61,231 nucleotides of DNA from an uncultured Prevotellaceae bacterium (GCA_900316355.1 ONCQ01000012.1:1-61231); one strand, 5' to 3'; numbered from the stretch's first letter, positions 1-9,125 are shown. Numbers and translations are program-made. Notes: a model not told the origin generated them from the sequence alone.

Positions 1-1
1 T

Positions 2-2398
2 ACTACCAACCGTGTCAGGTTCTTCAATACCATCAAGAACAATGACTTCGACTGTGTGATTATGTCACACGATCAGTTTGGCAAGATACCACAGTCGCCG
101 GAGGTGCAGCAGAAGATACTTCAGGCTGAGTTGCAGAGCGTGGAGGAGAACCTGGACGTGCTGCGCTACAGCGGGAAGGACATATCGGGCATGATGCTGA
201 AGGGACTGGAGAAGCGCAAGGCCAATCTGGAGGAGAAGCTGGAGAGCATTGAGTATGCCATCCGCACGAGGACGGACGATGTGGTGGACTTCAGGCAGAT
301 GGGTATTGATCACATCTTTGTGGATGAGTCGCACCAGTTCAAGAACCTGATGTTTAACACCCGTCACGACCGCGTGGCGGGACTCGGCAACAGCCTCGGT
401 AGCCAGCGGGCCTTGAACCTGCTCTTTGCCATCCGCACCATACAGGATCAGAAGGGCAAGGACTTGTGCGCCACGTTCCTGTCGGGTACGACCATCAGCA
501 ACAGCCTGACGGAACTGTATCTGCTCTTCAAGTACCTTCGACCGAAGGAACTGGAGCGTCAGAACATCCGCTGCTTCGATGCATGGGCCGCTATCTTTGC
601 CAAGAAATCGACGGACTTTGAGTTTTCGGTGACGAACAACATCATCCAGAAAGAGCGGTTCAGGTATTTCATCAAGGTGCCGGAACTGGCACAGTTCTAC
701 AATGAGATCACCGACTACCGAACGGCGAAGGACGTGGGTGTGGACAGGCCGGAGATGAACGAGATACTGCACAGCATCAAGCCGACACCCGACCAGGAGG
801 TCTTCATTCAGAAACTGATGAAGTTTGCTGAGACGGGAGACGCTACGATTCTCGGCCGTGACCCGCTGTCGGACACGGAAGAGAAGGCGAAGATGCTCAT
901 TGCCACGGACTATGCCCGGAAGATGGCACTCGATATGCGCATGATAGACCCGTCGTATGGCGACCATCCCGACAACAAGGCTTCGCACTGTGCGGCTACG
1001 ATTGCCGAATACTACAAGAAGTTCAACGAACAGAAGGGTACGCAGTTTGTATTCTCTGACTTGGGGACGTATCAGCCCGGAGGCGGCTGGTCTGTCTATT
1101 CTGAAATCAAGCGCAAGTTGGTGGAGGACTATGGCATTCCTGCCGACGAGATACGCTTCATTCAAGAGTGCAAGAACGAGAAGGCACGGAAGGCCGTCAT
1201 TGCAGCCATGAACGAGGGTAAGGTAAGAGTGCTCTTCGGCTCCACGTCGATGCTGGGTACTGGTGTCAATGCCCAGAAACGGGCAGTGGCGATTCATCAT
1301 CTTGACTGCCCCTGGCGCCCCAGCGACCTTGAACAGCGCAATGGCCGTGCGGTCAGGAAGGGCAACGAGATTGCCAAGATGTTTGCAGGCAACAAGGTGG
1401 ATGTGCATATCTACGCAGTGGAGCGGACACTCGATGCCTACAAGTTCAATCTGCTCTACAACAAGCAGATGTTCATCACGCAGTTGAAAAGCGGTGCAAT
1501 GGGAGCACGAACCATCGACGAGGGAGGTATGGACGAGAAATCGGGCATGAACTTCTCGGAGTACATGGCCATCCTTTCGGGCAACACCGACCTGCTGGAC
1601 AAGGCGAAACTGGAGAAGAAGATTACTGCCCTGGAGAGTGAGCGCAAGAGTTTCATGAAGGCAAGGCGCACGGTGGAACTGGAGGTAGAGACCAAGCAGC
1701 ATGACCTGTCGAGAGACAAGGATATTCTGTCGAAGATGCAGGCTGACCAGAAAGTCTTCGAGAAGAATGTCAGACACGACGGACTCGGCAACATCATCAA
1801 TGCCGTGACCATCGAGGGCAAGCAGTACGATGACTTTGAGGCTCTTGGTGCCAAACTGCAGCAAATTGCCGACAAGACGAACACCAAGGGCCAGACTAAG
1901 GAAATCGGTGAGGCATTCGGCTTTCCTATTAGGGTATGCACGGAAGAGGTGCAGAAGGGTGGCCTGCCGTTCCTCGAAAACCGATTCTCGGTACAGGGCA
2001 ACTATACCTACCGTTTCAACAACGGCCAGATGGCGATGAAGGACAAAGAGGCTGCAGCCACCCACTTCCTACGTGCCTTGGAGAAGATTCCTGAGTACAT
2101 CGCGCAATATAAAACCCGTATCGAGTCGATGGAGCGTGACCTGAAGCAGCTCATGCCGACCATTAACAAGGAATGGAAGAAGGAAACGGAACTCCGCGAC
2201 CTGAAGAACGAACTGGCTGCACTCGACCGCAAGATTACGCTCGACCTCGCACCAAGCAAGTCCGAGAAACAGGATGGAAAGGATGAAAAGGAAGCGCAAG
2301 GTGAAGATAATGACAAGAAAGTATCCATGTCTGTGGCCGAGCCAGCACCTGAAAGGGATATTGGAGATCAGAAGAAGGCTAAAGGTCATCGGATATAG
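2..2398 (+). CDS. SNF2/DEAH-type helicase protein of a conjugative element, C-terminal part (5' truncated by window edge)
   Basis: The frame is open from base 2 ([11 protein letters not shown]...) and only its last ~798 residues are in the window, so the GTG at 56 is not the true start. Motifs fit a superfamily 2 helicase: a Walker-B-like VDESHQFKN near residue 115 of the visible part, SGTTISNS (motif III-like), and [11 protein letters not shown] (motif VI with arginine finger) in the second half. The last 250 residues are charged and coiled-coil-like and end in a Lys/Glu-rich tail. Very large proteins of this type (helicase, often joined to an N6-adenine methylase domain upstream) are typical cargo of Bacteroides conjugative transposons. 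The visible part does not show whether a methylase half is present. It is followed by a hairpin and then by the rteA-like gene. The function is inferred from family only: DNA translocation or anti-restriction during transfer. Confidence 0.8.
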   Translation, partial: TTNRVRFFNTIKNNDFDCVIMSHDQFGKIPQSPEVQQKILQAELQSVEENLDVLRYSGKDISGMMLKGLEKRKANLEEKLESIEYAIRTRTDDVVDFRQMGIDHIFVDESHQFKNLMFNTRHDRVAGLGNSLGSQRALNLLFAIRTIQDQKGKDLCATFLSGTTISNSLTELYLLFKYLRPKELERQNIRCFDAWAAIFAKKSTDFEFSVTNNIIQKERFRYFIKVPELAQFYNEITDYRTAKDVGVDRPEMNEILHSIKPTPDQEVFIQKLMKFAETGDATILGRDPLSDTEEKAKMLIATDYARKMALDMRMIDPSYGDHPDNKASHCAATIAEYYKKFNEQKGTQFVFSDLGTYQPGGGWSVYSEIKRKLVEDYGIPADEIRFIQECKNEKARKAVIAAMNEGKVRVLFGSTSMLGTGVNAQKRAVAIHHLDCPWRPSDLEQRNGRAVRKGNEIAKMFAGNKVDVHIYAVERTLDAYKFNLLYNKQMFITQLKSGAMGARTIDEGGMDEKSGMNFSEYMAILSGNTDLLDKAKLEKKITALESERKSFMKARRTVELEVETKQHDLSRDKDILSKMQADQKVFEKNVRHDGLGNIINAVTIEGKQYDDFEALGAKLQQIADKTNTKGQTKEIGEAFGFPIRVCTEEVQKGGLPFLENRFSVQGNYTYRFNNGQMAMKDKEAAATHFLRALEKIPEYIAQYKTRIESMERDLKQLMPTINKEWKKETELRDLKNELAALDRKITLDLAPSKSEKQDGKDEKEAQGEDNDKKVSMSVAEPAPERDIGDQKKAKGHRI

Positions 2399-2425
2399 TC
2401 TGATAAGCCATCCAAACCAAAAATC

Positions 2426-2464
2426 AGCCCCTGTGTAATTGACGCAAATCAATTCACGGGGGCT
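2426..2464 (+). terminator. Hairpin after the helicase gene
   Basis: An imperfect inverted repeat, AGCCCC-t-GTG-t-AATTG with its complement CAATT-c-AC-g-GGGGCT, lies 28 bp after the stop codon. It is followed by only a weak T-rich stretch (ATTTGC). It most likely ends or attenuates transcription from the helicase gene. Confidence 0.6.
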
Positions 2465-2523
2465 ATTTGCATATTGAAACGAAGAAAAAGTGTCTTTGCT
2501 ACACGTTTGACGATTTTTATTTG

Positions 2524-2531
2524 TACTTTTG
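2524..2531 (+). promoter_or_regulatory. -7 promoter box (TACTTTTG) of the rteA-rteB pair
   Basis: TACTTTTG matches the Bacteroidetes TAnnTTTG -7 box exactly and lies 75 bp before the chosen rteA start. No TTTG sits at the usual 19-21 bp spacing upstream (candidates at 2495 and 2506 give 25 and 14 bp), so the -33 box is weak. Its position supports the ATG at 2607 over the GTG at 2529, which would fall inside the promoter. Confidence 0.6.
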
Positions 2532-2606
2532 TGCTTTATTTCCGCAAGGAGCGGGTATATATTGATTGTTTCAGGGCAACGTCCCTCTTATTATGGAGCT
2601 ATAGCA

Positions 2607-4868
2607 ATGACAAAGACAGAAAAGGATCTACTTGTTACGAACATCGTCAATGTTCTATTGTTTGTTATCATCTTTGTGTTCGGTTATCTCAGATGGCAGA
2701 AGCTACAGGCTGTAATCGTGGAATCAACAGACAGCCAGACAGAGTACAAAGCCATTCACAAGGCAGTAAAGTTCACCCGTGAACTCGACCACTTAGGCGA
2801 GCGTGTATATGAGTGGCAACCTTCGGACTCCCTAAAATACCAGAACCAACTGGCTGCGACTAAAGGCGTACTTGATGCCTTGGGAGTATATTACCACAGA
2901 TTGAAGATTGATTCTATGCAGAGTGCCCTCAACAAGAAGGGACATCTTTTGATGCGAATCTATGACACTGCCAGAAAACGCAAGGAGAACGATGAACATC
3001 TAAGGGAAGACAAGACTGTCACCGTCAAAGATACCGAAACCTACATAAAACATTATACAGGTCATGTATTCAGGAGCAGCAGGGAAGAAGTGTCTTCAAG
3101 AAGCAAGAACAGAACAGTGACCGTGCCGTCCATCAACGAGATGGCCTTTATTGACAAGGAACTTTGCGACATTGACCTGAGCCAGTTAAACGACAGCCTT
3201 GCAGAGGTCAATAAATGGCTGGACGTGAACATGAACCAGATTCTGGATGCCGACGACACCAGGGCTGAGCAGAAGCAGGAGGAGATGCTGGAAAAGGCCA
3301 GCGGCATCGGAAAGAATACGTTCATGGGAGGTATGGCCCTGCTGCTGATTGTATTCGGAGTGAATTTCAGGAACTCATGGCGCAAGGCTAAAGCCATGAG
3401 GAATCTGGAAAAGGAGGCTGAGAAGAACAAGAGCCTCTACAAGTCACGCCGTGAGATGATGTATATGGTGACACACGAGCTGAAAACGCCGCTAACACCG
3501 ATTACTGGTTATACTAGTCTGATGAAGGATGAGGTACAACTGGATGACAAGGGAAACTACTATTTGGACAAGATTAAGGAGTCTGCCGACAAGATGAAGG
3601 CACTGATAGAGAGTCTGCTTAGTTATTTCGCCATTGAGAGTGCCAAGACTGACATAGTAAATAAGCCTTTCAATCTGAAGAACATTGCAGATACGCTGAC
3701 AGCAACCTATAGTGTAGAAGCCACACAAAACGGCCTGCAGTATGAGGTCAATGACTGCAAAAACCACGCACTGATGGGTGACGAGAGTAAACTTGTACAG
3801 ATAGGAAGCAACCTGCTGGCAAATGCCATCAAGTTTACGGAGCATGGCGGCAATGTCTGCTTGAATGTGAATTGGGAGGATGGTGTCCTGACGATGGAGG
3901 TATCAGACACGGGTATTGGTATTGCAGAGGATGAACAGAAGAAAATATTCGAGCCTTTCAAACAACTCGGCAAGGCAAAGGTGATGGCCAAGGACGGTAT
4001 CGGACTTGGACTTTCCATCGTCTATCAGTTGGTGGAACTGATGCACGGCTCGGTCGATGTGGAAAGTGAGGAAGGCAAGGGCAGCAAGTTTACTGTCAGG
4101 ATTCCTATTGAAGGTATAACTAAAGAGAACTTTGCCATGTCGGAGCCAAGAACTACTCGCAATGACGAGGTTCGCCGTGTGCTTGCCATTGACGACACAG
4201 AATCCACACTGATTCTGATGCGTGACATCCTCACAGCAAAAGGCGTAGAGTGCGACATTTGCACAAAGCCGAAGGACTTGGTGGAACTCATGCGAAACAA
4301 AGACTATGACCTGCTGGTCATCGACCTCAGGATGCCGGAGATGAACGGAATAGAACTGGCAAAGACCCTTCGTGAGTCGGAGGTGGGCAACAGCAAGAGC
4401 GTGAAGATGGTTGTCATGACGGCATGGAACGATGAGCATGACACGAAGGAACTGCTCAACAAGGGATTCGACGGTTTGCTGCCGAAGCCCTTCAATACGA
4501 AAGACTTGATGAACATGGTCAACGAATTCGTGCCGAAAGGAAGAATACGGGAGATCCCCGACCTTACCAATGCCTCTGCTGAAATGCTATCGAAACTGGC
4601 AAAAGAAACCGAAGCGGCACTGATTCAACTGAATGAGGCATACACAAAGGCTGACATGGAACAGTTGGATGACTGGTGTCACCGCTTGGGAGGCAGTTGG
4701 AGCCTTGTTCATGCCGACGGGCCGATAGATGAACTTCACGATATGCTGAAGAAGCAGAACGAAATGGACGCCCAGGCGCTGAAGTCTGTGATACAGAAGA
4801 TTGTGGCGATGGGCCAGAGAATCATCGAGAAGTCTAACGCAAGAGTCGAAGAACTGGCGCATGGGTAA
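2607..4868 (+). CDS. rteA: RteA-like hybrid sensor histidine kinase (HisKA-HATPase-receiver-HPt)
   Basis: 753 residues. Two membrane segments, at about 11-27 and 238-255, bracket a ~210-residue extracytoplasmic or helical sensor region. Then come HisKA with phospho-acceptor His290 in MVTHELKTPLTP, an N box (NLLANAIKFTEHG), G boxes DTGIGIAEDE and DGIGLGLSIV, a receiver domain with Asp573 in LLVIDLRMPEMNG, and a C-terminal HPt domain with His692 in WCHRLGGSWS. The complete relay His-Asp-His makes it able to pass phosphate to the next gene product. It overlaps the following rteB-like gene by 8 bp (ATGGGTAA). Order and architecture match RteA of CTnDOT-family elements, whose RteA/RteB system controls excision and transfer in response to tetracycline. 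No tetQ is seen here, so the signal is unknown. The ATG at 2607 was chosen because the longer frame starts within the promoter. Confidence 0.85.
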   Translation: MTKTEKDLLVTNIVNVLLFVIIFVFGYLRWQKLQAVIVESTDSQTEYKAIHKAVKFTRELDHLGERVYEWQPSDSLKYQNQLAATKGVLDALGVYYHRLKIDSMQSALNKKGHLLMRIYDTARKRKENDEHLREDKTVTVKDTETYIKHYTGHVFRSSREEVSSRSKNRTVTVPSINEMAFIDKELCDIDLSQLNDSLAEVNKWLDVNMNQILDADDTRAEQKQEEMLEKASGIGKNTFMGGMALLLIVFGVNFRNSWRKAKAMRNLEKEAEKNKSLYKSRREMMYMVTHELKTPLTPITGYTSLMKDEVQLDDKGNYYLDKIKESADKMKALIESLLSYFAIESAKTDIVNKPFNLKNIADTLTATYSVEATQNGLQYEVNDCKNHALMGDESKLVQIGSNLLANAIKFTEHGGNVCLNVNWEDGVLTMEVSDTGIGIAEDEQKKIFEPFKQLGKAKVMAKDGIGLGLSIVYQLVELMHGSVDVESEEGKGSKFTVRIPIEGITKENFAMSEPRTTRNDEVRRVLAIDDTESTLILMRDILTAKGVECDICTKPKDLVELMRNKDYDLLVIDLRMPEMNGIELAKTLRESEVGNSKSVKMVVMTAWNDEHDTKELLNKGFDGLLPKPFNTKDLMNMVNEFVPKGRIREIPDLTNASAEMLSKLAKETEAALIQLNEAYTKADMEQLDDWCHRLGGSWSLVHADGPIDELHDMLKKQNEMDAQALKSVIQKIVAMGQRIIEKSNARVEELAHG

Positions 4869-6165
4869 GGTTATAGTCGTGGAAGACAGTCCTTCGCAAC
4901 TAACTGACATTTGTGATAAGTTGCACGATGCTGGCTTTGAGACTGCAGAGGCTGTATCCGTATGCAGTGCCAAGCAGGTAATAGAGCAGGCTTCGCCGCT
5001 TGACATCGTACTGGCTGACATGCGCTTGCCTGACGGACAGTGCTTCGCCATACTGGAATGGATGAAGGAGAAAGGCTACAGCCAGCCCTTTATCATGATG
5101 TCGCGCTATCAGGACGAATCGACACTTCAGACAGCCATCAATAATGGCGTCACCAGATTCGTGAACAAGAAACGACTCGATGAAGAACTTATCGTCTATG
5201 TCAGGGAGCAGATGGAGGAACAGAGCCGCTTGGCCATCCGCTTTGACGAGGATACATACGAGCGCAAGAGCGAACAGTTCAAAACAATACGTAAGGACAT
5301 GGAACGATATGCCCGGCTCGGTTTCCGAGTCATGTTCACGGGAGAGACAGGGGCTGGGAAACATTGCCTTGCAAGGCTTTATCATTCCATGTGTGGCAGG
5401 AAGGGAGAATTCAAGAGGCTCGACTGTGCTTCAATGCCGGAGAGCAAGAATGAAGGAGCATTGATGTTGTTCGGACAGGAAAAGACCCCAAGACACCCCT
5501 CACGCTACGACGGAGGACTGTTGGAGAAGTGCAAGGGCGGGACTATCATGCTGGAGAATGTGGCGGCATTGCCTGAGTATGCGCAAGGGATGCTGACATA
5601 CGTGCTGCATCATAACGAGTACGAGCCTGTCGGCGCACTGTATGAGAAAAAGGCTGATGTGATGTTTGTTGCGACTCTTAGCAGTAGCACTGATGAAGGA
5701 AAAGCACTCCAGCCGGACTTTCTCCATTATCTTAGGAACCGAGAGATAAGTGTCCCTGCACTCAGGGAATGCGTGGATGACATCATCCCGTTGGCAGAGT
5801 TCTTTCTTAGTCTGACAGACAAGGACAAGTATCTGAGTGCTGATGCAAAGAGTCTGTTGATGAGACATCAGTGGCCTGGCAATGTGTCGGAGATGAAAGC
5901 CGCCATACAGGATGCCGTAGCCAAAAGCAATGGCAACAAGATTGAGGCTGGCGACTTCGACTTGTCTTGGCACAGGCAAATGCCACCGAAGGAGTCGGCT
6001 GGGGCTATGAATATGGAGGAATACATGCGGTGCAGAGTAAACTATGTGATTGATCATGCCACTGGTCTTAACAATGCCGTCAAACTATTCGGGATGAGCA
6101 AAAACACCCTTTATAAGTGGATGGATAAACTTGGTATCGAGAATCCATTTGGCAAAAACGAATAG
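4861..6165 (+). CDS. rteB: RteB-like NtrC-family response regulator
   Basis: 434 residues: a receiver domain (residues 1-120, phospho-acceptor Asp53 in IVLADMRLPDG), an AAA+ domain (about 135-365) with Walker A GETGAGKH at 161-168, and a C-terminal Fis-type helix-turn-helix (NNAVKLFGMSKNTLYKWMDK). It is translationally coupled to the kinase by an 8-bp overlap. Two departures from classic sigma54 activators can be seen. The GAFTGA loop that contacts sigma54 is absent (the sequence runs LFGQEKTPRHPSRYDGG), and the usual Walker B 'LDEI' is LENV. By homology RteB activates rteC; here an rteC-like gene follows 242 bp downstream. How it activates transcription without GAFTGA is unclear, and sigma54-independent activation is possible. 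Confidence 0.85.
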   Translation: MGKVIVVEDSPSQLTDICDKLHDAGFETAEAVSVCSAKQVIEQASPLDIVLADMRLPDGQCFAILEWMKEKGYSQPFIMMSRYQDESTLQTAINNGVTRFVNKKRLDEELIVYVREQMEEQSRLAIRFDEDTYERKSEQFKTIRKDMERYARLGFRVMFTGETGAGKHCLARLYHSMCGRKGEFKRLDCASMPESKNEGALMLFGQEKTPRHPSRYDGGLLEKCKGGTIMLENVAALPEYAQGMLTYVLHHNEYEPVGALYEKKADVMFVATLSSSTDEGKALQPDFLHYLRNREISVPALRECVDDIIPLAEFFLSLTDKDKYLSADAKSLLMRHQWPGNVSEMKAAIQDAVAKSNGNKIEAGDFDLSWHRQMPPKESAGAMNMEEYMRCRVNYVIDHATGLNNAVKLFGMSKNTLYKWMDKLGIENPFGKNE

Positions 6166-6187
6166 GAAAGGCCCTACATAAGCGGCC

Positions 6188-6238
6188 AAAGTGGTTCAAA
6201 TATTGAACTGATAGTTCAGTTTTTGAACCACTTTTTTA
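6188..6238 (+). terminator. Terminator after rteB
   Basis: A nested inverted repeat: AGTGGTTCAAA pairs with TTTGAACCACT, and inside it GAACT-gat-AGTTC. It is followed by TTTTTT, starting about 25 bp after the rteB stop. It is a strong intrinsic terminator separating rteAB from the rteC-like gene. Confidence 0.8.
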
Positions 6239-6407
6239 TGCCCCAATTTCAGGGCAGAAATGTTTTCTGTTTTTATTTCACTGTCTGTCAGCATGTTATC
6301 AGAATCATGCAAAAAAAGTTAGGGTCAAGGCTATTGCAGCAATGCTTATGTTATAAGTGCGATCGCAAATAAACGCATTTAGTAACAAGTAAAAAGAAGC
6401 AATAGCA

Positions 6408-6989
6408 ATGAAATACGATATTCTGACTGACACGGACTTCATCCGTGCGGTGAAAAACAATAACGAAGAAACCATGAATGCCGCCTTCGGCAGTTTCATG
6501 GAACAAGTGGTCGCACTGTCTGACTGTCACGAAGGCAAGACTGCCACCTACGCAGCATTCGCATACGCTGAGATAGAACTGAAAAAGGCGATAGGCTCAT
6601 TGAAATCAGGCAGGGAACTGGCGGAAGAAGCCATAGAGTTTATACATGAGATGCAACAGATGGTGAAAGATACGCCTGCGACTGAAATCAAGCAGCCACA
6701 GACTACGAACAGTCTGAATTGGACGGGCGACATAGTTAATCTGGTGGAACTGATGTACGGACTTCAGGAAATGCAGTGCGTCAACGACGGCAAACTGCCT
6801 ATTGAAGAACTGGGCAACCGCATCTTTCCTTTGTTCGGTCTGAAGCCCAAGATTTATTCACGCATCTATATCGACATTAAACAGCGGGCCACGAAAAACG
6901 GAAACCGCACGTATTTCCTCAGTAAGATGCGGAATATGCTGGAAGAGCGTATTGACCAGGACATTCATATTTCACTGAGAAGGAAGTAA
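6408..6989 (+). CDS. rteC: RteC-like regulator
   Basis: 193 residues, no signal peptide or membrane segment. The N-terminal half is helical. The C-terminal part, LNWTGDIVNLVELMYGLQEM followed by a G.L.IEELGNRIFPLFG.K...YSRIYIDIKQR pattern and a basic RTYFLSKMRNMLEERID end, matches the RteC family layout (winged-helix-like DNA-binding end). In CTnDOT-type elements RteC is switched on by RteB and in turn activates the excision genes. Here it lies directly downstream of rteAB, as in that regulon, but its excision operon is not in the window. The 242-bp upstream gap holds the rteB terminator and an AT-rich leader; I see no clear TAnnTTTG box, which fits an activator-dependent promoter. Confidence 0.75.
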   Translation: MKYDILTDTDFIRAVKNNNEETMNAAFGSFMEQVVALSDCHEGKTATYAAFAYAEIELKKAIGSLKSGRELAEEAIEFIHEMQQMVKDTPATEIKQPQTTNSLNWTGDIVNLVELMYGLQEMQCVNDGKLPIEELGNRIFPLFGLKPKIYSRIYIDIKQRATKNGNRTYFLSKMRNMLEERIDQDIHISLRRK

Positions 6990-7035
6990 GCAAGATCTTT
7001 TCATACGATACTTTTTCCATAATACGATTATTTGA

Positions 7036-7069
7036 GAAGCCCTGCCCGATGTGAATCGCGCAGGGCTTC
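7036..7069. terminator. Hairpin between convergent genes
   Basis: GAAGCCCTGC and its exact complement GCAGGGCTTC flank a 14-nt loop between the rteC-like gene and the convergent small HTH gene. There is no T-run on the + strand. It could act for either direction. Confidence 0.55.
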
Positions 7070-7076
7070 AAGCGTC

Positions 7077-7415
7077 TCAGAAGTAAACTATCATTGCCCG
7101 TTCCTTGCGTCTCGTCACTCTGTCGGAAATCCAATGGCGGAACTCGCTCGACAGCCCTGTGTTGACGTAGTACGAGATGGCAATGATACACTCCAGATTA
7201 TACAACTCGTCCTTATATCCACTTTCCAAGAGGTCGTACTTGCTCAGCATGTCAAGGTTGACGACCAGATGCCTACGCATCCTGTTGATGATGCCGCGCA
7301 CCTTCATGATAGTCACGCCGAATAGAGATGCTATTTCTCCTGCAGTCATCCAGACGTCATAGCCTGTCAACTCAAATCTTTCGTGCTCAAACACGATGAG
7401 GTCTCTTTTCATCAT
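7077..7415 (-). CDS. Small HTH protein downstream of the integrase (RhuM-like N-terminal fold suspected)
   Basis: 112 residues. The segment VWMTAGEIASLFGVTIMKV resembles the helix-turn-helix at the start of RhuM/virulence-type proteins ('W.T..ema.LFg...'). The C-terminal end is basic (RHWISDRVTRRKERAM). It begins 18 bp after the integrase stop on the same strand, so the two are probably co-transcribed. That position suggests a small regulator or accessory (excisionase-like) protein of the element. I do not recognise a characterised homologue, so the role is inference. Confidence 0.6.
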   Translation of the reverse strand: MMKRDLIVFEHERFELTGYDVWMTAGEIASLFGVTIMKVRGIINRMRRHLVVNLDMLSKYDLLESGYKDELYNLECIIAISYYVNTGLSSEFRHWISDRVTRRKERAMIVYF

Positions 7416-7433
7416 ATCTTGTCCTCCACCTTA

Positions 7434-8684
7434 TTATTCTAAGACACCGCCAAAGTTTGGCACGAACTGCTCTATTTTTGCCAACTTGGAGGCCAACGTA
7501 TCAATCTCGCAGCCCAACTTCTCTTGTGTGATACGGGCATAAATCTGGGTACTTTCGATGCTCTTATGTCCCAATACTGACGATACCACTTCTAACGGCA
7601 TCCCATTAGCCAGACAGACAACGGTTGCCATCGTGTGGCGACTCATGTGCCAAGTCAAATGCTTCTGGATACCACACATTTTTGCTATGGTGTTCAGCAT
7701 CAAGCAACCACTTTGAAAAGCAGGAACGGGGAATACATGACCATCATCACAAAGTCCCTTGTACTTCTTCAAGATAATCAATGGCACAGGCATCAGTTTT
7801 ACATTCTCTGCCACACCAGTCTTCTGGCGATGAGTACGAATCCAAAGGCTTCCATCTACAGGGTTCTTGACAACGTTCTCTTCCTTCAGGTTCTTTAAGT
7901 CAATCCAGGAAAGTCCTGTAAAGCAGCAAAACACGAATAAATCTCTTACCAGTGAGCGCTTGGCGTTCAGGTTGGGGATGTTCATCAATGTCTGCAACTC
8001 ATCTTTTGTCAGAAAGCCCTTGTCTACCTCTGCCTTACCAATCTTGTACTCACCGAAAGGATAGCGGGCAACCCAGCCATTTTCGTGAGCACGGTGCATC
8101 AGCATCATAATTGGCTTCACGTAGATATTGACAGTATTATGGCAAAAGTGCTTCTCCGCTTTAAGATAAATCTCAAAATCACTGATAAACGATGGCTCTA
8201 TCTCCTTCAAAGCCATATCTGACACATGATAGTGGAAACGAAGGAAATCCCCTACATGCTTATAAACGGCGTTATACTTGTTGAGAGTCTTGGGGGCTTT
8301 CAGACCACCTTCCACCTGCTTCTCATAGTTGGCAATCCATTGGGCGTAGGTCGTCATCAAGGTATGCTGACGAAATTCCAAGCCAAGGAAAGCATTCTTC
8401 ACCTTCTCTGCCGTCACGAAGTTGTCGCGGTCAACAATCTCCTTGTAATACTTGTCAATGCGAGCCTTGATTTTGTCAAGTTCCATGTTCACGCTACGGG
8501 CCATGATGCTCTTTCCCGTGGCACGACCACCCTTTGTCTCCCAGATGTCAGGTGAGCAGTTCACCTTACAACTGAACTGGCACTGTGTGCCGTCAACCGT
8601 GATACGACCCATAACTGGGTATGTTCCATCCTTCTTTAACTTCTCCCTCTTAAGGTAGAAAATGACACTGTAGGTACTCTTCAT
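7434..8684 (-). CDS. int: Tyrosine site-specific recombinase, IntDOT type (element integrase)
   Basis: 416 residues: an N-terminal arm-binding domain (residues 1-100), a SAM-like core-binding domain (about 105-205), and a catalytic domain with HMSRHT (His-x-x-Arg box), LGHKS and the nucleophile Tyr in STQIYARI near residue 385. The first catalytic Arg box reads FTGLSWIDL, with Ser where most tyrosine recombinases have Arg. The same Arg-to-Ser change is known for IntDOT of CTnDOT, so it marks this subfamily rather than decay. The gene reads inward from the element end, with its start about 400 bp from the candidate attachment site. It catalyses integration and, with accessory factors, excision. 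Confidence 0.9.
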   Translation of the reverse strand: MKSTYSVIFYLKREKLKKDGTYPVMGRITVDGTQCQFSCKVNCSPDIWETKGGRATGKSIMARSVNMELDKIKARIDKYYKEIVDRDNFVTAEKVKNAFLGLEFRQHTLMTTYAQWIANYEKQVEGGLKAPKTLNKYNAVYKHVGDFLRFHYHVSDMALKEIEPSFISDFEIYLKAEKHFCHNTVNIYVKPIMMLMHRAHENGWVARYPFGEYKIGKAEVDKGFLTKDELQTLMNIPNLNAKRSLVRDLFVFCCFTGLSWIDLKNLKEENVVKNPVDGSLWIRTHRQKTGVAENVKLMPVPLIILKKYKGLCDDGHVFPVPAFQSGCLMLNTIAKMCGIQKHLTWHMSRHTMATVVCLANGMPLEVVSSVLGHKSIESTQIYARITQEKLGCEIDTLASKLAKIEQFVPNFGGVLE

Positions 8685-8718
8685 TTTTACACTAATTTTA
8701 CGTTTAACTTTCAGTCTG

Positions 8719-8726
8719 CAAAATTA
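8719..8726 (-). promoter_or_regulatory. -7 box (TAATTTTG) of the integrase gene
   Basis: On the minus strand TAATTTTG matches TAnnTTTG, 35 bp before the integrase start codon. No TTTG is found at the usual -33 spacing. Confidence 0.5.
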
Positions 8727-8750
8727 GTCAATGTCGAGCATCTGATCACT

Positions 8751-8902
8751 ACGCAAATCTATTCAAATATCGGCAACTCAAACCAAGATAGGCTAAATTT
8801 CTAAAAGTTCCTGAGTTTCAACCTCTTTGATGTCTGAAAGTAACCTATTCTCCTTGATTTTCCCAATTTCAGATTTTGGTTACGAATTAGGGACGCAAAT
8901 CT
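8751..8902. repeat. Direct repeats ACGCAAATCT near the element end (candidate integrase arm sites)
   Basis: ACGCAAATCT occurs at 8751-8760 and 8893-8902, 142 bp apart in the same orientation; ACGCAAATG recurs at 9095. They lie in the 440-bp non-coding stretch (8685-9125) between the integrase and the first chromosomal gene. Lambda-like integrases, including IntDOT, bind repeated arm-type sites near the ends, so these are candidates. The rest of the stretch holds no gene that I can support. Confidence 0.4.
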
Positions 8903-9083
8903 TTCCTTCATACCGTATTCAATCTGTCATCCACTGTTCTCATCCTCTTCCAGAACATCTCGAAAACCCTTGTACTGCAACTATTTTACCGCAATTCTCC
9001 TAAAAAGCCATAAAATTCTTAGTTTCGCGTGTGCAAAGGTAATGTTTTTTCGATGAAAAGGTGGCGATATTCTGAAAAAAGTT

Positions 9084-9093
9084 GTACCTTTGC
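9084..9093 (+). other. Candidate attachment (att) core of the conjugative element, GTACCTTTGC
   Basis: The 10-mer fits the published CTnDOT-family target consensus GTAnnTTTGC exactly and lies between the integrase and the first housekeeping gene. It also contains TACCTTTG (9085-9092), a perfect -7 promoter box for the AICAR transformylase gene. A second near match (TTACCTTTGC) lies inverted at 9033-9042 and is an alternative junction. The left junction is outside the window, so the true boundary cannot be fixed. The same 10-mer also occurs at 43278-43287 in an ordinary promoter, so the motif alone is not proof. Confidence 0.45.
9085..9092 (+). promoter_or_regulatory. -7 box (TACCTTTG) of the AICAR transformylase gene
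   Basis: A perfect TAnnTTTG match 33 bp before the ATG. No TTTG is seen at -33; that side of the promoter may belong to the inserted element. Confidence 0.6.
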
Positions 9094-9125
9094 CACGCAA
9101 ATGATTCACACACAATAACACCGAT

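Noticed and set aside
65-2065. Long open frame on the minus strand opposite the helicase gene
   Set aside because: It lies wholly opposite a protein with clear helicase motifs; its translation has no recognisable domain. Similar long shadows opposite Obg, DUF4353, PL11, GH51 and the acyl-CoA dehydrogenase come from the G/C-rich third positions.
2529-2606. GTG start for the rteA-like kinase
   Set aside because: It falls within the TACTTTTG promoter box; the ATG at 2607 gives an N-terminus beginning directly with the first membrane segment.
6320-6350. Possible sigma54 (-24/-12) promoter before the rteC-like gene
   Set aside because: GGGTCAAGGCTATTGC resembles the consensus, but the GG-GC spacing is 11 bp where 10 is required, and RteB here lacks GAFTGA.
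7434-8684. Integrase inactivated by loss of the first catalytic Arg
   Set aside because: Ser at this place is known for active IntDOT-type recombinases, and the His-x-x-Arg, His and Tyr residues are intact.
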